DNA of 10,505 nt from NCBI GenBank assembly GCA_002329495.1, contig DCTH01000112.1, positions 1,451 through 11,955 of the forward strand, read 5' to 3'. The notes under the pieces are model-generated. The model searched no databases. It was given only the letters and a program-made list of their open reading frames with translations, and was not told where the DNA came from. Positions 6,513 to 10,505 of this stretch are shown piece by piece. Positions within the stretch are counted from its first letter, which is position 1, and every line of letters starts with the position of its first letter. The translations under genes were made by a program, and so were the position numbers. Source of the stretch: Syntrophothermus sp. UBA1445 (GTDB lineage: Bacteria > Bacillota > Syntrophomonadia > Syntrophomonadales > DTU052).

Positions 6513-7964
6513 TTATCGGCGAGATAACTCCTCTTTGAGGAGCTGGTTGACCATTTCCGGGTTGGCTTTGCCTTTGCTGATCTTCATCACCTGACCTACC
6601 AAGAAACCGAGGGCTTTGCCCTTGCCGTTCTTGAAGTCTTCCACCACCTTTGGATTTCCGGTGATGACCTCTTCAACTATTGCTTTTATGGCCGATTCAT
6701 CAGAAATCTGTACTAACCCCCGGTCTTTCACAATCTTATCGGGTGACTCACCGGTGGCGAACATCTCCTCAAAAACCACCTTGGCGATTTTACCGCTGAT
6801 CGTACCCTGTTCCAGCAGCTTAAGCATCTGAGCCAAGGACGAAGGTGAGATTTTGGCATCCTTGATTTCCATATTGTTCTGGTTCAGGAGTCTGGTCAGT
6901 TCACCCATCACCCAGTTAGCTACTGCTTTGGGCTCTTTGTATTCAGCAACACACCCGTCAAAGAAATCCAGGACATCTTTGGACATAGTGAGCAAGTTAG
7001 CATCATAGGGAGGCAAATTGTATTCCTTAATCAGCCGCTCACGGGCCTGGTCCGGGAGTTCGGGAAGGGTCTTTCTCACTCTCTCGATCCAATCCTGGCC
7101 GATTATTATGGGAGTCAGGTCGGGATCCGGGAAGTAACGGTAGTCCTGAGCCTGTTCCTTGGAACGCATACTCAAGGTAACCTGCCGGTCCTCATCCCAG
7201 GTGCGGGTTTCCTGAACCAGCTGTCCGCCCTCCTCCAGGACCTCAATCTGCCGTTTGATTTCATATTCAGCGGCCCGTTCGAGGGCCCTGAAGGAATTCA
7301 GATTCTTGATCTCGGCCCTGGTCCCCAGCTTCTCCTGTCCCCAAGGCCGTATTGATATGTTGGCATCGCAGCGCAGTGAACCCTCTTCCATCCTGCAGTC
7401 GGAAACTCCCAAAAACAGAAGAATCGAACGCAGTTTCTCCAAATACATGCGGGCTTCCTGGGGTGACCTCATATCTGGTTCGGAAACAATCTCCAGCAGC
7501 GGGGTTCCCGCCCGATTCAAGTCAGCCAGAGAGTAGGGCGTAGTCATTATGTTACCTTGATGAACCAGTTTGCCCGCATCCTCTTCCATGTGAACCCGGT
7601 TTATACCAATTGTTTTTTTACCTTGCTGGGTCTCGATTTCCAGGCTCCCGGCAGTACAGATGGGCAGATCCAGTTGGGAAATCTGAAAGCCATTGGGCAA
7701 ATCCGGATAAAAATAATTTTTACGGTCAAACCTGCAATACTCCGCTATCTTACAGTTCAATGCCAGACCCGTTTTGATGGCATACTCCACCAGTTCCCGG
7801 TTAAGGACCGGCATAGTACCGGGCATCCCCAGACAACCAGGACACACGTGGCTATTGGGTATAGCCCCAAAGGAGAGTCCGCAGCTGCAGAAAGCTTTGG
7901 TATTGGTTTTTAGTTCCGCGTGGACCTCCAGGCCAATTACCGCTTCATATTTACCAGTAGTCAT
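6513..7964 (-). CDS. gatB: Asp-tRNA(Asn)/Glu-tRNA(Gln) amidotransferase subunit B
   Basis: A 483-residue, full-length GatB. This subunit binds misacylated Glu-tRNA(Gln) or Asp-tRNA(Asn), activates the side-chain carboxylate with ATP and receives ammonia from GatA. The N terminus [12 protein letters not shown] is diagnostic. Cys26, Cys28, Cys41 and Cys44 (CSCG and CPGC) form the zinc-site pattern. [33 protein letters not shown] and RYFPDPDL follow. The tail from about residue 330 is the YqeY-like tRNA-binding domain, ending [12 protein letters not shown]. The start is ATG 7964, with GGAGGT (7976-7971) 6 bases upstream inside the end of gatA; only 2 bases separate the two genes, suggesting translational coupling. 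A second gatB, about 78% identical by eye in the last 190 residues, begins to the right of gatC. Confidence 0.97.
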   Translation of the reverse strand: MTTGKYEAVIGLEVHAELKTNTKAFCSCGLSFGAIPNSHVCPGCLGMPGTMPVLNRELVEYAIKTGLALNCKIAEYCRFDRKNYFYPDLPNGFQISQLDLPICTAGSLEIETQQGKKTIGINRVHMEEDAGKLVHQGNIMTTPYSLADLNRAGTPLLEIVSEPDMRSPQEARMYLEKLRSILLFLGVSDCRMEEGSLRCDANISIRPWGQEKLGTRAEIKNLNSFRALERAAEYEIKRQIEVLEEGGQLVQETRTWDEDRQVTLSMRSKEQAQDYRYFPDPDLTPIIIGQDWIERVRKTLPELPDQARERLIKEYNLPPYDANLLTMSKDVLDFFDGCVAEYKEPKAVANWVMGELTRLLNQNNMEIKDAKISPSSLAQMLKLLEQGTISGKIAKVVFEEMFATGESPDKIVKDRGLVQISDESAIKAIVEEVITGNPKVVEDFKNGKGKALGFLVGQVMKISKGKANPEMVNQLLKEELSRR

Positions 7965-7966
7965 AT

Positions 7967-9403
7967 CTATACCTCCAGTATGGGTGTGCGTAAATGGTAA
8001 TCACTGCCCTGCTCAAAAGCATAAGCCGCCTTAAGGAGAGTTCCCTCCGCCAGCGGTGGACCCATCAGCTGCAGTCCTACCGGCAGGCCATCCACAACCC
8101 CTCCAGGAATAGACATAGCCGGGATTCCGGCCAGGTTAGCCGGTATATTGAGTACACCGGAAAGGTCTTCAGTCTTTTCCCCGAGTTTAAAGGCCGTGGA
8201 GACAGCAGCCGGGGAAACTAACAGGTCAAACTTTTCAAAAGCCCGGTCAAAGTCCTCCTTGATGAGCCGCCGAACCTTCATCGCCTTGAGATAGTAGGCA
8301 TCATAACTATCCTTACTCAGGAAATGAGTCCCCAAGAGGATCCTGCGCTTCACCTCCGGTCCCAGACCCCGGCCCCGAGAATTGCTCATCATCTCTGCAA
8401 TGTCCTGCGCGTTTTCGTCACGGTAACCATATCTGACTCCATCATAGCGGGCCATGCTGGAACTGGTTTCTGCCGAAGCGATTATTTGAAAGACCGGCAA
8501 GGCATATTTGCTGTGGGGAAGACTGGTTTCTTCCACCACTGCCCCCAGCTCTTCATACTTCAGTAAGGCTTTTTTCACGGCCTCCCTGACGGATGGTTCC
8601 ACTTCATCCAGAAAATACTCGCGGGGAAATCCGATCTTCATCCCTTTTATGTCGGTCTGCAGGAAATCACGGTAATCCGGTACCTCTGCCTCCCGGCTGC
8701 TGGAATCCCGGTGATCGTACCCGCAGATGGCGTTCATCACCAGGGCACAATCGGTTACGTCCCGGGTTAAAGGACCAACCTGGTCCATGGACGAGGCAAA
8801 TGCCACCAGGCCATAACGCGACACTCTTCCATAAGTAGGTTTCAAGCCTACCACACCGCAAAAAGCTGCTGGTTGTCTTATTGAACCACCAGTATCGGAA
8901 GCCAGGGCGTAAAACACTTCCCCGGCAGCTACTGCCGCCGCAGAGCCCCCGGATGACCCTCCCGGTACCCGGGCCAGATCCCAGGGGTTATGGGTAGGAT
9001 AGAAACACGAAGTCTCCGTAGAAAAACCCATAGCAAACTCGTCCATATTCATTTTACCGACCATTACCGCCCCGTCCGACTTGAGCTTGTTTACCACGGT
9101 CGCATCGTAAGGGGGAATAAAGTTTTCCAACATCTTCGAAGCGCAGGTAGTCTTCACTCCCCGCGTACAGAGGTTGTCTTTGATACCGCAGGGTATACCT
9201 GCCAGTCCGGTGATCTCACCCCGGCGATCAATATCCATCGCCGTCTTTTGGGCTTCTTCCAGAGTGAGGGTGGTAAATGCTTGGATTTTATGTTCAACCT
9301 GGCTTATCCGCTCGGCGACGGATTCCAGGACTTCCTGCGCTTTAACTTCCCGCCGGGCCAACATTTCTGCGATTTTTTTAACACTTAACTGGTATAGCTT
9401 CAC
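7967..9403 (-). CDS. gatA: Asp-tRNA(Asn)/Glu-tRNA(Gln) amidotransferase subunit A (glutaminase)
   Basis: A 478-residue amidase-signature enzyme that releases ammonia from glutamine (or asparagine) and channels it to GatB. The Ser-cisSer-Lys triad is complete: Lys75 in [11 protein letters not shown], Ser150 in [11 protein letters not shown] and Ser174 in [15 protein letters not shown]. The spacings of 75 and 24 residues equal those of the Staphylococcus aureus enzyme as recalled. [14 protein letters not shown] and [14 protein letters not shown] follow, both typical of GatA rather than general amidases. The C terminus has [13 protein letters not shown] and [10 protein letters not shown]. The start is GTG 9403, 7 bases after an excellent AAGGAGG (9417-9411) that overlaps the gatC stop. 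It is the middle gene of gatCAB, with 12 bases after gatC and 2 before gatB. Confidence 0.97.
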   Translation of the reverse strand: MKLYQLSVKKIAEMLARREVKAQEVLESVAERISQVEHKIQAFTTLTLEEAQKTAMDIDRRGEITGLAGIPCGIKDNLCTRGVKTTCASKMLENFIPPYDATVVNKLKSDGAVMVGKMNMDEFAMGFSTETSCFYPTHNPWDLARVPGGSSGGSAAAVAAGEVFYALASDTGGSIRQPAAFCGVVGLKPTYGRVSRYGLVAFASSMDQVGPLTRDVTDCALVMNAICGYDHRDSSSREAEVPDYRDFLQTDIKGMKIGFPREYFLDEVEPSVREAVKKALLKYEELGAVVEETSLPHSKYALPVFQIIASAETSSSMARYDGVRYGYRDENAQDIAEMMSNSRGRGLGPEVKRRILLGTHFLSKDSYDAYYLKAMKVRRLIKEDFDRAFEKFDLLVSPAAVSTAFKLGEKTEDLSGVLNIPANLAGIPAMSIPGGVVDGLPVGLQLMGPPLAEGTLLKAAYAFEQGSDYHLRTPILEV

Positions 9404-9415
9404 CGGGTTTCCTCC

Positions 9416-9700
9416 TTATATTAATCTTGGCACCTTGAATTTCGCTTCCTCGTGAAGAGGGGCGTTGGCCATAGCTTCGTCGTTGGAGAGTGAAGGGCGC
9501 ACCTCGTCGTCGCGCATCACATTATAAAGAGGAAGGACATAGATAAGCGGCTCGACCACATCGGTAGGCAGTTCATCAAGTACCCGGGTAGAATCCAGTA
9601 TCGAATTAAATTGTACGGCGTATGTTTCTTTTTCCTCAGGCGTGAGGTTTATTCGAGCCAGAATGGCCAGTTTTTCGATATCTTTATCCATCAGACCCAA
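9416..9700 (-). CDS. gatC: Asp-tRNA(Asn)/Glu-tRNA(Gln) amidotransferase subunit C
   Basis: A small protein of about 94 residues, the usual GatC size, which wraps around and stabilises the GatA-GatB interface. What is seen: DIEKLAILARINLTPEEKE (the conserved helix with LARI/LARL), TDVVEPLIYVLPLYNVMRDDEVRPSL, and APLHEEAKFKVPRLI at the end, matching the family pattern of EP..H/Y, N.(M/L)R.D and (F/Y).VP. Start choice is open. TTG 9700 has GAGGA about 6 bases upstream; ATG 9691 (91 residues) has no clear ribosome binding site; ATG 9730 would fall at the predicted transcription start. The frame runs open to 9829, but the extra residues look non-coding. It is the first gene of gatCAB, and its TAA overlaps the gatA ribosome binding site. 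Confidence 0.93.
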   Translation of the reverse strand: MGLMDKDIEKLAILARINLTPEEKETYAVQFNSILDSTRVLDELPTDVVEPLIYVLPLYNVMRDDEVRPSLSNDEAMANAPLHEEAKFKVPRLI

Positions 9701-9737
9701 AGGGCTTTCCTCGCTTTCCCAAATCTTCATGCACAGT

Positions 9738-9767
9738 ATTATATCAGAAAGACCGAGCCTGTGCCTA
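9738..9767 (-). promoter_or_regulatory. Promoter of the gatCAB operon
   Basis: On the minus strand a perfect TATAAT (9743-9738) is preceded at 18 bases by TAGGCA (9767-9762), a 4/6 match to the -35 consensus. Transcription would start near 9731, about 30-40 bases before the gatC start. The upstream terminator at 9828-9857 supports an independent transcription unit beginning here. Confidence 0.5.
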
Positions 9768-9827
9768 GGAGACTTGTGAAAAAGCCAACAAGCGGAAGAG
9801 GATTGGTGGGGTTGGGAAAGTATGACC

Positions 9828-9857
9828 AAAACACCGCACTGTAATATGCGGTGTTTT
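9828..9857. terminator. Bidirectional hairpin terminator after the second gatB
   Basis: AAAACACCGCA (9828-9838) and TGCGGTGTTTT (9847-9857) form a perfect 11-bp stem with an 8-base loop. A run of A at one end and T at the other makes it functional-looking in both directions. On the minus strand it lies about 50 bases after the stop of the second gatB and before the gatCAB promoter, so it probably ends that upstream transcript. Confidence 0.75.
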
Positions 9858-9909
9858 ATCTCTGAGGAATTATGCAGAATGATCCGAACTCTATGGCTCC
9901 AGTACGGAT

Positions 9910-10505
9910 TTATTGGCGAGACAGTGCCTCTTGCAGGAGCCGGTTGACCATTTCCGGATTGGCTTTGCCCTGGCTGGCTTTCATCACCTGACCCACCAGG
10001 AACCCGAGGGCCTTACTCTTGCCGTTTTTTAAGTCTTCCATCACCTTGGGATTATTGATTATGACATCTTCGACTATGGTCCGTATGGCTGATTCATCGG
10101 AAATCTGTATCAGACCCCGTTCATTTACGATCCTGTCCGGCAAAGCACCGGTGGTAAACATCTCCTCAAAAACCACTTTGGCAATCTTCCCGTTTATAAT
10201 CCCCTGTTCCAACAGTGTAAGCATCCTGGCCAGGGAGGCAGGCGATACCTTACAGTCTCTGATTTCCAGATTACATTGGCGGAGGAGCCTGGTCAGCTCA
10301 CCCATAACCCAGTTGGCGACTACCTTGGCTTCATGGTATTCGGCCACACACTCATCAAAGAAATCCAGAACGTCCTTGGAGGTAGTAAGCTGGACGGCGT
10401 CGTAAGGGGGAAGGTTGTGTTCCTTAATCAATCGTTCCCGGGCCTGATCCGGGAGTTCCGGGAGGTTTTTTTGCACCCTTTCCACCCAGGCCTGATCTAT
10501 GTTTA
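9910..10505 (-). CDS. gatB: Second GatB paralogue, C-terminal part (5' end outside window)
   Basis: The frame is open from the right edge of the window to a TAA at 9912-9910. The 198 or so residues correspond to the last third of GatB, from NIDQAW through [19 protein letters not shown] to the YqeY-like tRNA-binding tail ending MVNRLLQEALSRQ. An internal GTG at 10485 is not the real start, since similarity to the other GatB continues upstream of it. It aligns without gaps to the complete GatB encoded at 6513-7964: about 148 of 190 residues are identical by eye, with both chains of near-equal quality and no stop or frameshift. It is therefore a diverged functional-looking paralogue, not an assembly duplicate or a decayed copy. 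Whether a full second gatCAB set lies to the right cannot be seen. Confidence 0.93.
   Translation of the reverse strand, partial: NIDQAWVERVQKNLPELPDQARERLIKEHNLPPYDAVQLTTSKDVLDFFDECVAEYHEAKVVANWVMGELTRLLRQCNLEIRDCKVSPASLARMLTLLEQGIINGKIAKVVFEEMFTTGALPDRIVNERGLIQISDESAIRTIVEDVIINNPKVMEDLKNGKSKALGFLVGQVMKASQGKANPEMVNRLLQEALSRQ

Noticed and set aside
8990..9388. 132-codon plus-strand open frame opposite gatA
   Set aside because: Antisense to the gatA catalytic region, which is fully conserved in the other frame; composition looks like a reverse-strand shadow.
9701..9829. Upstream extension of gatC to 9829
   Set aside because: The extra residues lack similarity to GatC, cross the predicted promoter and would make the protein far longer than the family.
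10019..10405. 128-codon plus-strand open frame opposite the second gatB; a similar 71-codon frame lies opposite the first gatB (6616-6831)
   Set aside because: The two plus-strand translations resemble each other only because the two gatB genes on the other strand are paralogues.

Overview
The window looks like chromosomal DNA from an anaerobic member of the Firmicutes (Clostridia; a Desulfotomaculum-, Pelotomaculum- or Syntrophomonas-like bacterium would fit). This rests on strong GGAGG-type ribosome binding sites, frequent GTG and TTG starts, a gatC-gatA-gatB operon, a Bacillus-type isocitrate dehydrogenase, and a NifV-like synthase next to LeuC/LeuD-type hydratase subunits. No phylogeny could be run, so the taxon is an inference.

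Positions 1-1824 (+ strand) hold the 3' end of a GlcD-type FAD oxidase and a complete GlcF-type iron-sulfur subunit. Together they are probably a D-2-hydroxyacid (lactate or glycolate) dehydrogenase. A perfect palindrome with 33-bp arms (1831-1900) separates this pair from the convergent genes to its right.

Positions 1937-6224 (- strand) hold a compact four-gene operon. In transcription order it encodes a NifV/homocitrate-synthase-like enzyme, a LeuC-type hydratase large subunit, a LeuD-type small subunit and an NADP-type isocitrate dehydrogenase. Synthase, two-subunit hydratase and dehydrogenase are the three steps from oxaloacetate plus acetyl-CoA to 2-oxoglutarate. The simplest reading is that the synthase is a Re-citrate synthase and the LeuCD-like pair is an aconitase, giving a glutamate-precursor operon. 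The automatic labels would be homocitrate synthase, or leucine or lysine biosynthesis. This is the most interesting point in the window. A hairpin lies between the small subunit gene and icd, and a structured-looking intergenic region of about 270 bp precedes the operon.

Positions 6513-9700 (- strand) hold the gatC-gatA-gatB operon for the Glu-tRNA(Gln)/Asp-tRNA(Asn) amidotransferase, with a visible promoter upstream. A bidirectional hairpin terminator (9828-9857) separates it from the 3' part of a second, diverged gatB (9910 to the right edge). The organism therefore carries two gatB paralogues about 2 kb apart. The link between the 2-oxoglutarate operon and the glutamine-tRNA amidation operon (same strand, both in glutamate/glutamine metabolism) is only suggestive.
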